From the IMG/VR virus record IMGVR_UViG_3300027823_000006, positions 1 through 64,000 of that record: 64,000 bases of DNA, one strand, 5' to 3'. Below, piece after piece: positions 33,865 to 40,459 of the stretch. How positions within the stretch are numbered: the stretch's first letter is position 1; each line of letters opens with the position of its first letter. Both the position numbers and the translations under genes were made by a program. A model generated the notes under the pieces. That model ran no database searches. It was not told the DNA's origin and saw only the letters and a list, made by a program, of their open reading frames with translations. The stretch comes from a virus.

Positions 33865-34854
33865 CTACCGCATCTGCGCCGACAACATGCGCTGCATGTC
33901 GACGGGCAGTGTCTCGAGCACCTGCGCGAGGCGTTGGTGGTCCATGTGACCCGCCTTGTCGGACGCTTCGCGAACGATGTCGGGGCCGAGGATGTCGGAG
34001 TAGAACGTCGAGGGGTACGACGCGACGCGATCGATCGGCAGGAAGCGGCCTGCGAGGGTGACACCCTGGCCGGCGACCTTGCTCGAGTTGAACACCGTCA
34101 TCAGCGGATCGGGCAGCTTGCGATCGTAGTGACGCGCGAGTCCAGAGAGCTGGTCCATTTCACCGATGGCTTCAGCGAGCTTGATCTGTTCCTGGCGATT
34201 GCGAAGCTCCAGCGGCATACGCTTCACGGCGTTGGCGAGCTTCTGGTAGCCGTCCTTGTGTTCGATGGGCGCGGCTTCGCGGCGTGCCTCAAGCCAGTCG
34301 ACCAACGGCTGACGATCGGTGACGGTCAAACCCGCCATCTTGCGGATCTCGTCACGTACGCTGACACCGTAGAACGCAGCCTTCTCGACCAGGCGACGAC
34401 TCGCGAGCGCACGATGCTCGATGGAGAGGTTCTTGCCTTCGTTACGAAGCTTCTCCTCGGCAAGCTTGACGTGGCTGGCCTGCGTCACGCGGATCCGGCG
34501 AATGTCGGGCAGGAGAAACGCGTTGGGGGACTCGACGGCTGCCGCGACCTTGGGGCGCGCGTAGAGAGTGTCGTCGACGTTGTAGACCTCGCAGGCCTCT
34601 TTGATGGCTCGAGTGACGTGCGATGGGAGGTTCGGAAGGCCCTCGCTGTAGACCCGCGAGAGCATCGCATGCTCGCGCGTGTGAACAGGGAAAGCTCGCT
34701 TTTCCGACCATGCGAACGCCGTGTTGGGGAGCTTGTCGTACTCCTCACCGTCCACGTCGAAGTCCTGGATCGCGGCGGCGAGCTTCGGACGGTCGGAAAC
34801 ACGACGCACGAGGTGCGCCATCACAGGGTCAGAGAACTGGTCCACAACGGCCAT
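33865..34854 (-). CDS. Probable virion-associated protein, leaderless start (329 aa)
   Basis: I place the start at the ATG ending at 34854 (MAVVDQFSDPVMAHLVRRVS) rather than at upstream in-frame codons that run into the HNH gene. A TATAAT box ends 6 nt before this ATG and there is no Shine-Dalgarno. The protein is helical and charged (LAEEKLRNEGKNL, LVDWLEARREAAP, LEXLPVDMQRMLSAQ-type end). No domain was recognised. Together with the 214-aa gene it forms a two-gene unit inserted, in orientation terms, between the plus-strand MoxR and VWA genes. Confidence 0.7.
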   Translation of the reverse strand: MAVVDQFSDPVMAHLVRRVSDRPKLAAAIQDFDVDGEEYDKLPNTAFAWSEKRAFPVHTREHAMLSRVYSEGLPNLPSHVTRAIKEACEVYNVDDTLYARPKVAAAVESPNAFLLPDIRRIRVTQASHVKLAEEKLRNEGKNLSIEHRALASRRLVEKAAFYGVSVRDEIRKMAGLTVTDRQPLVDWLEARREAAPIEHKDGYQKLANAVKRMPLELRNRQEQIKLAEAIGEMDQLSGLARHYDRKLPDPLMTVFNSSKVAGQGVTLAGRFLPIDRVASYPSTFYSDILGPDIVREASDKAGHMDHQRLAQVLETLPVDMQRMLSAQMR

Positions 34855-34860
34855 GCTGCA

Positions 34861-34868
34861 ATTATAGG
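34861..34868 (-). promoter_or_regulatory. CCTATAAT box, candidate phage promoter
   Basis: The minus strand reads CGCCTATAATTGCAGC and then ATG. The box includes the TAA stop of the HNH gene (CTA TAA T). Anything at -35 would be inside the HNH coding sequence. No Shine-Dalgarno; box-to-start distance is 6 nt. Confidence 0.55.
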
Positions 34869-35377
34869 CGTTTAGGTGAACAATCAAGAAATTCAAAGAT
34901 GGTGCGGCCACCCTTCGCCAGGTTGCAACGTTGGCAGGCTGGATGGAGATTCGCGGGCCAGTTCGTCCCACCACGCGACAATGAAATCGCGTGCTCAAGA
35001 TGATCGTACGTACCACCGCAATACGCGCAGACCCCTCCAAAGAAGGCGACCCTCGCTTCAATTTGTTCGGCGGTTGCGAACCCCGGGGCTGTACACGCGC
35101 GGTAACTATATCGAAGGCTGTATTCTCGGTTTTTCTCAGGATGTACGAGAAACCAATTTCGTAAATACTGCCGTAGGCGCGATCTATTTGCTTCTCGCCA
35201 TGCGCGCATATTCTCTTTGCGCGTCTCTTTGTTATCTAGAACCCATTGCTTGGAACGAGCAATGCCTCGTTCTCGATTTACGAGATACCACTCCCGTGCA
35301 CGGTTGCGTTCGGGATTACCACCGCCGCCCATCAACTCAGTGGATAACATGAAACTGAAACTTTCAGAATTCTTCAT
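34862..35377 (-). CDS. HNH homing endonuclease (171 aa)
   Basis: The C-terminal half is an HNH nuclease: CAYCGG, then DHLEHAISLSRGGTNWPANL and HPACQRCNLAKGG, with two C-x2-C zinc knuckles around the catalytic His and Asn. The N-terminal half is a string of Arg/Trp/Asn-rich repeats (AREWYLVNRE, KQWVLDNKE, RAWREANRS, RNWFLVHPE) typical of DNA-contacting regions in free-standing phage HNH enzymes. More AT-rich than its surroundings. Its 5' end overlaps the divergent VWA gene start by 29 nt; inner ATGs at 35350 and about 35335 are alternatives. It probably spreads by cutting a related intergenic site. Confidence 0.9.
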   Translation of the reverse strand: MKNSESFSFMLSTELMGGGGNPERNRAREWYLVNRERGIARSKQWVLDNKETRKENMRAWREANRSRLRQYLRNWFLVHPEKNREYSLRYSYRACTAPGFATAEQIEARVAFFGGVCAYCGGTYDHLEHAISLSRGGTNWPANLHPACQRCNLAKGGRTIFEFLDCSPKRL

Positions 35378-36782
35378 CTATCTAATCCAGAAGAAAAGTT
35401 TCTACGGACGTCTGGCTTCGAGCCTGGAACGCGTTGCACGTCCGGGGATGGGCACCATTGCTGTGGGTATCCGCGAGGGTCGTGCGGTGTTGTTCTACGA
35501 CCCGGAGTTCATCGCCGCCCTGACCTTGAAGTCGGCGTTGTTCGTCCTCGAGCACGAGATGTTGCATCTGATGCTCGACCACATCCCGCGCTACCTCGAA
35601 CTGCTGGCGCTTTGTCGTAGTGAGCTGGAGCGTACCAAAGCAGGTGCAGTGGCCAACGTCAGCATGGACTGCGCCATCAACACGATGCTGCGAAAACATG
35701 AAGGGTTCGACGAAACCGAAGCTCTCGTGATCAAGATGATCAAGGAGAAGAACCCGGAGGCCCCCGACAATCCGCGCAACGGGATGTGTCTGCCGGAGAA
35801 GTTCGATCTACCGCTCGAAGGATCGTTCGAGTTCTACCAGTGGTCCTTGATGCGCAAGGTCAAGGTCATCGACATCGAGAGTTTGCTCGGGGGCACCGAC
35901 CACTCGATGTGGATCAAGGGCGAAGACGAAAACGACGGGCAGGACCAGGGCGCAGGTAGCGGCGACGGCAAACCGGGTGAGGAACCCGGTGACGGGAAAG
36001 GGCAAGGGTTCGGCGGTTCCACATTCAAGGACCTGACGTCCGACGAGCTGCTTTCTCAAGCACACCGCATCCGCGAGCAACTCAAGCAAACAATGCGTTC
36101 GGTCGTTCGTTCCATGGGCGGCGTCGGGCGCGGGACGTTGCCGAGCGGTATGCAGGAGTGGCTCGAGGCCTACCTGGCTGAGCCGATTGTTCCGTGGTGG
36201 GAAATCTTTGCGACGCGAGCACGGATGTCGCGTACGTCGAAGTATCGCCGGAGCGTTGCGCAACCCAACCGCATGCTGCTGGCCTTGGCGGAGGAAGACG
36301 TCTGCATCATCCCAACGCCTGGCCGCGTACGGGACAAAGCGTGGCGCGTGTTTCTCTATGTCGATACGTCTGGCTCAATGTCTACGGAGTCACTTGAAAT
36401 CGTCAAGAGCGAGTTACAGCACATGCTCGCGGTTGATGACAACATGGAGATTCGTTACATGCAGGGCGATGCTGCGACACATATGGACGTCTTGCTGCAT
36501 TCTGGCGATGAGATTCCCAAGAACATGGTGGGTCGTGGTGGTACGGATTTCGACGCGTACTTCATCCACATGAAACAGTACACCAAGGACGACGATAAGA
36601 TGCCCGACATCGTCGTGGTCTACACGGACGGTTATGCGCCTGCCGTCGACCCTCAGAACCATCTACCTCACGAAATTCCGGTGTTGTGGCTCGTGACACC
36701 TCAACACAGCGAGCATTTCCACGAGGGGTACGGCGAGATCATCGTCTGCGACCCGGAACACAACGAGCGCTATAAGAGCTGA
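35349..36782 (+). CDS. VWA-domain protein with HExxH metallopeptidase-like N-terminus
   Basis: A 477-residue protein of the DUF2201 type. The N-terminal domain has LEHEMLHLMLDH (HExxH, ~66-75), a zinc-protease-like signature. The middle is a flexible Gly/Asp-rich linker (DENDGQDQGAGSGDGKPG). The C-terminal von Willebrand A domain has the MIDAS set DTSGSMS (~338), GGTDFDAY and VVYTDGYAP. The start MKLKLSEFF was preferred over upstream codons that fall in the HNH gene. In bacteria such proteins pair with MoxR ATPases, and one is encoded at 31922-33208. A phage function is unknown; virion maturation or host-protein remodelling is possible. Confidence 0.85.
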   Translation: MKLKLSEFFIYLIQKKSFYGRLASSLERVARPGMGTIAVGIREGRAVLFYDPEFIAALTLKSALFVLEHEMLHLMLDHIPRYLELLALCRSELERTKAGAVANVSMDCAINTMLRKHEGFDETEALVIKMIKEKNPEAPDNPRNGMCLPEKFDLPLEGSFEFYQWSLMRKVKVIDIESLLGGTDHSMWIKGEDENDGQDQGAGSGDGKPGEEPGDGKGQGFGGSTFKDLTSDELLSQAHRIREQLKQTMRSVVRSMGGVGRGTLPSGMQEWLEAYLAEPIVPWWEIFATRARMSRTSKYRRSVAQPNRMLLALAEEDVCIIPTPGRVRDKAWRVFLYVDTSGSMSTESLEIVKSELQHMLAVDDNMEIRYMQGDAATHMDVLLHSGDEIPKNMVGRGGTDFDAYFIHMKQYTKDDDKMPDIVVVYTDGYAPAVDPQNHLPHEIPVLWLVTPQHSEHFHEGYGEIIVCDPEHNERYKS

Positions 36783-36785
36783 GAC

Positions 36786-36947
36786 ATGAACTGGATGGAT
36801 GACAGAGGGATCATTCACTGCGGAATCTCCATGTATCGGTCCCCAGAACATCCACGCATCGGCAAGACCCGTAAATCACATCAAATCGTGACGTGCCTAT
36901 GGTGCGTTATCGAATTCACCAAGAAGAAGAAAAAGAGAAGAAAATGA
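36786..36947 (+). CDS. Small Cys/His protein (53 aa)
   Basis: Starts 3 nt after the VWA gene stop: MNWMDDRGIIHCGISMYRS. It continues with a basic part, then CLWC and a Lys/Arg-rich C-terminus; its TGA overlaps the ATG of the next gene. His-Cys near residue 11-12 and C-x2-C near residue 37-40 could make a zinc knuckle, a layout seen in many tiny phage proteins. Coding is supported by the tight spacing and the start of the downstream gene. The function is unknown. Confidence 0.6.
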   Translation: MNWMDDRGIIHCGISMYRSPEHPRIGKTRKSHQIVTCLWCVIEFTKKKKKRRK

Positions 36948-38095
36948 TCCACCACAGCGAAAAGGATTACGACGTAGCTCTCGGTGAGGCCACCGCAGGC
37001 TTCAAGGTCAAGCTCGAGGAGATGATCCACAAGACGCAGGCATCTGCGATGTCCGTCATCGAGAAGGTCCAGCGCGAGACGCCGGTTGACCGGGTTGCCG
37101 ACTCGACGTCGCTGCAGTTCATGGTCGACGGCAATGACACCAAGACCATCGTGATGGGCTTGCGCAACAAGAAGGCCAAGAACTACTTCGAGGAGGGGTT
37201 GCACAAGAACGCGCTCGACCAAGTCTGCGAGCGCGCCGGCGTCCCTGGTACCTACGTCAACCGTCTGCTCGAGAGGCCCTACGGCCGCGAGCTGATCGTC
37301 GAGAACCTGTCACGCATCTTCAAGGAGGAGGAGAACAAGAAGTTCCTCGTCCGGTCGGTCAATGACCAGGTCCGCGGCGTGCTGTCGAACTCGTTCAAGC
37401 GCATGGACTCGGGACCCATCATCGAAGCGTTCGCGAAGGCGTGTGGAAAGATCGGTGCGGTGCCTGTCGAGGGCATTGGCGGTGACCTGCGCTGGGCGGT
37501 GAAGGCCATCTTGCCGATGGTGTTTCAGCCGGCGGCCAAGCGTGGCATGGAGGAGGTCCTTGCGTTCGGGTTGCAGTTGTCGAATTCCGACTTCGGCAAG
37601 GGTGTGCTCGGGCTCAACGCGTTCTGCACGCGTCTCGTGTGCACCAACACGGCGACCCTCGAGCAGGTCATGCGCCAAGTTCACCTCGGCAAACGTCTGT
37701 CGGACGACATGGAGTTCAGCAAGGAGACCTACCTGCTCGACACCAAGACACAGGTCTCGGCCATTCAGGACATGGTCCAGCAGGTGCTCGCACCCGACAA
37801 GGTGAACGCGCTCGTGGGCTGCATCGGTGAAGCACTCGAGACGCGCATCGACCCGAAGCAGGCGTGGCAGGAGCTGCCCAAGATGGGCTTGCTCAAGGGC
37901 GAGGTCGACAAGATCAAGGAGGTCTTCATGGACGGAGACGTCGAGGTGCTACCGCGTGGAACCACACAAGCGCGTCTCTCGAACGCGGTGTCGTGGTTCG
38001 CCAAGAGCGCTCCGACGGCAGAGCGTCGACTCGAGCTGGAGGAGATCGCCGGCCAGTTGTTGCTCGCCCCGCCCAAGGAGAAAATCGCAGCGTGA
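36944..38095 (+). CDS. DUF932-like phage protein (383 aa)
   Basis: The start MIHHSEKDYDVALGEATAGF was chosen because it overlaps the preceding stop (ATGA) and follows a purine-rich AAGAGAAGAAA. An in-frame ATG 17 codons upstream lies inside the small gene. The central part (LSNSDFGKGVLGLNAFCTRLVCTN) resembles the DUF932 phage/plasmid family, which typically reads ...G..V.CTNG. The ends are helical and charged. DUF932 proteins are common in phage and plasmid genomes, but their role is not known. Confidence 0.75.
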   Translation: MIHHSEKDYDVALGEATAGFKVKLEEMIHKTQASAMSVIEKVQRETPVDRVADSTSLQFMVDGNDTKTIVMGLRNKKAKNYFEEGLHKNALDQVCERAGVPGTYVNRLLERPYGRELIVENLSRIFKEEENKKFLVRSVNDQVRGVLSNSFKRMDSGPIIEAFAKACGKIGAVPVEGIGGDLRWAVKAILPMVFQPAAKRGMEEVLAFGLQLSNSDFGKGVLGLNAFCTRLVCTNTATLEQVMRQVHLGKRLSDDMEFSKETYLLDTKTQVSAIQDMVQQVLAPDKVNALVGCIGEALETRIDPKQAWQELPKMGLLKGEVDKIKEVFMDGDVEVLPRGTTQARLSNAVSWFAKSAPTAERRLELEEIAGQLLLAPPKEKIAA

Positions 38096-38268
38096 GTGCA
38101 TGCGCCGCGACACGCCTGAAGAAGCTTGCGCGCGAACTGCAGAGGGTTGACCGGCGATTCACCGAAGAAGAGCTGTCTCAGATCCTCGAAGATGCAGACG
38201 CAGCGCTGACGTCAGGAATTGCGCTTCTAGTGAAGCAGCTGGTGTGGCAGATTCGTGTGATGAAGTAA
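38092..38268 (+). CDS. Small helical protein (58 aa)
   Basis: GTG start in a GTGA overlap with the DUF932-like gene. The product, VSACAATRLKKLARELQRVD followed by RRFTEEELSQILEDADAAL and a hydrophobic end, looks like two or three helices. No family was recognised. It is the last gene before a convergent gap with a structured terminator. Confidence 0.6.
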   Translation: MSACAATRLKKLARELQRVDRRFTEEELSQILEDADAALTSGIALLVKQLVWQIRVMK

Positions 38269-38293
38269 GCGTTTTGGGCAAACGTTTGTGTGG

Positions 38294-38323
38294 TTGGCAG
38301 ACACATGAACGTGGTGATATAGG
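38294..38323 (+). promoter_or_regulatory. Candidate promoter in the convergent gap
   Basis: TTGGCA (38294-38299), 18-bp spacer, TATAGG (38318-38323) with an extended TGA just before it. It points into the 38324-38446 region, which has no open frame but strong hairpins. The -10 abuts hairpin GTGTCG-TTTCTGCC-CGACAC (38324-38343), so the exact start is unclear. The opposite strand of the -10 reads CCCTATATC, similar to the CCTATAAT box. Confidence 0.35.
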
Positions 38324-38369
38324 GTGTCGTTTCTGCCCGACACTTGTCCTGTTTCACCAGCCCTCTTTT

Positions 38370-38446
38370 GGCCGGCGCACGCCACGGTTCCCACCGTGTA
38401 GAGCAACGTTCCACCCGCGTTACTCTTGCGGGCGCCGGTTTTTTTT
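38370..38446 (+). terminator. Branched stem-loop followed by T8; terminator or 3' end of a small RNA
   Basis: CCGGCGC (38372-38378) pairs with GCGCCGG (38432-38438), extendable by two G-U pairs. It encloses hairpin CACGGT-TCCC-ACCGTG (38383-38398) and a second CCGC...GCGG hairpin (38415-38431), and runs straight into eight T residues (38439-38446). This is a plausible intrinsic terminator for the plus-strand genes ending at 38268. The three-way shape is more elaborate than a simple terminator needs. Confidence 0.6.
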
Positions 38447-38448
38447 GA

Positions 38449-39429
38449 TCAGCCCGGGACGAGCGCGATGGTCGTCGCGTCGAAATCTGGACAGATGGCG
38501 ATGACTGCCGCAAGAGCCGCAGTCGTTGTCGCGTTCGCAGCCGTGAGAAGTTGCGTCTGTGTGATGGCGTTGGACTGCGCGGTTGCTTGAACCGTGCCTG
38601 CCGCATTCATGTCGTTTTGACGATTGGTCAGATAGCTGGTGGCATTGGTGATCGCAGCCAACGCGTCCGCCAGGTAGCCCGGCATGGCCGTCTGTTGAGC
38701 ATTCGCCGTCGAGATGGCAGCGGCCATTGCCGCGGCACCAGCGCCACCCGTGTTCAACGAGTAGAACGTGTTGGCCGCGGTGAGAAGCGAGCCGTACTGC
38801 GTGACCGTAGATATGAACTTGTTGCTGACATTGGTCGTGTCAGAAACCGTGGTCGTCGCACCTTGGACCAGGCTTTGTTTGTATGTGAAATCCGCTTGTG
38901 CAAGGAGCAGCGTGTTGTCAGCAGCGAGTTTCGTTTGTAGCTGGGCGTAGCCGAATTGCTTGGCTGCGGCGTACGCTGCAATCAACGCGTTCAACTGAGA
39001 CGGATCGACAGTGGGGAACGTGTAGAGCGCGGGTGTCGGCTCAGGCGCGTTGAACTCGGTTCGGAACGTAATCCACGCTTGGATGAGCGCGTTGACGCGG
39101 TCCTGGAAGGCCACGGCCGCATCGTTGGCGGTCTCGAGGGTGGTGTACGTACTCGTTGATGTATCGGCCAGGTACTCGATGCCGTTGATCCCGGGAGCAG
39201 CGATCCCAGGGTCCCGTCCAATTGGGATCAGCGTAAGGTCTGCCAGGTTGGCAACGCGAGCGAGCACGTCTTGGGTCGGGTCGAGGACGTTGGAAACCGA
39301 GAGAACAAAAACGTTCAGGTGCGGGAGTTGGTCCGGGATAACCGCAGACACTATCCGGCTCGTAACGAAGAAGAGCTGATCAGCGCTCTCGACCAGTTCG
39401 ACGTGCCGCTCTTGTTCAAAGAGAGCCAT
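38449..39429 (-). CDS. Probable virion protein, Ala/Thr-rich (326 aa)
   Basis: GGGAG lies 6 nt before the ATG. The N-terminal 100 residues are mixed (HVELVESADQLFFVTSRIVS, LADLTLIPIGRDPG). The rest is a long Ala/Thr/Asn/Gln-rich helical region (AAAMAAAISTANAQQTA, ITNATSYLTNRQNDMNAAG) like an extended coiled coil. Such composition is frequent in tail-fibre or whisker shafts. It starts 1 nt after the stop of the 122-aa gene, with which it shares a promoter. The exact role is unknown. Confidence 0.7.
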   Translation of the reverse strand: MALFEQERHVELVESADQLFFVTSRIVSAVIPDQLPHLNVFVLSVSNVLDPTQDVLARVANLADLTLIPIGRDPGIAAPGINGIEYLADTSTSTYTTLETANDAAVAFQDRVNALIQAWITFRTEFNAPEPTPALYTFPTVDPSQLNALIAAYAAAKQFGYAQLQTKLAADNTLLLAQADFTYKQSLVQGATTTVSDTTNVSNKFISTVTQYGSLLTAANTFYSLNTGGAGAAAMAAAISTANAQQTAMPGYLADALAAITNATSYLTNRQNDMNAAGTVQATAQSNAITQTQLLTAANATTTAALAAVIAICPDFDATTIALVPG

Positions 39430-39430
39430 C

Positions 39431-39799
39431 TCAGGCTCCCTGAACCAGGGTTGTACGGTCCACGATGAGAGCGCCCTGCTGAGCGTTCATCTCGTCCGCG
39501 AGGAACTGAAGCCTCCGGAGCGACATGGCCAAGTCCTCGTTCATAAGGACCACGGTGTCCCATGTCCGGATGACACTAGGCAAGCGGTAGAAGGCCGCTC
39601 CCGCGAGCTGTGCCAAGGCATAACTGTCAGGCCACTGTGTCATATCAGCAGGCGTTGCGTAGTGGCTAAACGCCTGGTCAACTGTTTTGAACACGTATGT
39701 TGCGACACTCGCGCCGGTTGCAGCAGTGACCTCGTTGGTTACCTGGTACGCCGGCCCATCAACAATGGCCGTAACTTGGTGAAGCGTGAAACTAACCAC
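39431..39799 (-). CDS. Probable virion protein (122 aa)
   Basis: I prefer the GTG ending at 39799 (VVSFTLHQVTAIVDGPAYQV), because GGGAG lies 5 nt upstream; a TTG at 39811 is the alternative. The protein is beta-rich at the N-terminus, then helical (YALAQLAGAAFYRLPSV, LRRLQFLADEMNAQQGAL). No family was recognised. A CCTATAAT box lies 60 nt upstream. Confidence 0.65.
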   Translation of the reverse strand: MVSFTLHQVTAIVDGPAYQVTNEVTAATGASVATYVFKTVDQAFSHYATPADMTQWPDSYALAQLAGAAFYRLPSVIRTWDTVVLMNEDLAMSLRRLQFLADEMNAQQGALIVDRTTLVQGA

Positions 39800-39859
39800 G
39801 AGATCTCCCAACTTTTTCGGTGATGCGAGCGCGCTTTGCTTGCGACGCTACGCCTGGAA

Positions 39860-39867
39860 ATTATAGG
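39860..39867 (-). promoter_or_regulatory. CCTATAAT box, candidate phage promoter (divergent)
   Basis: The minus strand reads CACCCTATAATTTCC, 60 nt before the 122-aa gene, giving a leader with a Shine-Dalgarno, unlike the other copies. On the plus strand the same bases give TATAGGGT with TTGCGA 16 nt upstream, pointing to the resolvase gene. The site may therefore act in both directions. Confidence 0.5.
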
Positions 39868-39888
39868 GTGGCAGGCTCTTAGGGTGGC

Positions 39889-40440
39889 ATGGCGTTCCTG
39901 GGGATCGATCAATCGCTGACGGGCACCGGCATCTGCATCCTTTCGGATGCAGGGGACCTGGTTGCGTCCGCAACGGTCACCACAGACGACCTCCGGGACG
40001 GAGAACGCCTGGTTTACATCAAGACCGCAGTGGCGAACTTTCTCGCCGGCGTCGAGTTTGCGACGCTGGAGGGCTACTCCTATGATTCTGTGGGGCGCGT
40101 GTTTGAACTCGGCGAGATAGGCGGAGTCCTCAAAGTGCTGCTCCACGAGCACCACGTTCCCTACGTCGTGGTAGCGCCCGTGCTTGTCAAGAAATTTGCT
40201 ACGGGATCGGTTCACGCTAGCAAGGACGCCATGCTGGCTGCAGCCGCCAGCCAGGGCCACGATTTCGGTGCCAACGACGATCAAGCCGACGCCTTTTTTT
40301 TGGCCTGTATCGCTCGGACCTATGCGAAGAACATTGCCCGTCATCGTTGCGAAATGGACGTTCTCCATACGCTTCGAAACCCCGGGAAAAACAAGAAGCC
40401 CCGACGCCACCTGCGTCGTTTGATCAAGAACGCGATCTGA
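39889..40440 (+). CDS. RuvC-like Holliday-junction resolvase
   Basis: A 183-residue RNase-H-fold nuclease. The acidic set is GIDQSLTGTG (Asp ~6), ATLEGYSYD (Glu ~60) and ANDDQADAFFLA (Asp pair ~131-135), as in RuvC and phage resolvases. The C-terminus is basic (NKKPRRHLRRLIKN). Such enzymes cut branched DNA before packaging or during recombination. It is followed by the ribonucleotide reductase on the same strand. Confidence 0.87.
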   Translation: MAFLGIDQSLTGTGICILSDAGDLVASATVTTDDLRDGERLVYIKTAVANFLAGVEFATLEGYSYDSVGRVFELGEIGGVLKVLLHEHHVPYVVVAPVLVKKFATGSVHASKDAMLAAAASQGHDFGANDDQADAFFLACIARTYAKNIARHRCEMDVLHTLRNPGKNKKPRRHLRRLIKNAI

Positions 40441-40459
40441 CAACCGAAGGAGCCCCATC

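Noticed and set aside
33205-34875. Plus-strand open frame of 556 codons
   Set aside because: Covers two minus-strand genes in antisense. The minus-strand genes have start signals and protein-like composition; the plus frame is Arg/His/Val-rich.
38370-38440. tRNA gene suggested by size and a 7-bp closing stem
   Set aside because: No D-loop or T-loop sequence, no 7-nt anticodon loop and only two inner arms; a terminator or small RNA fits better.
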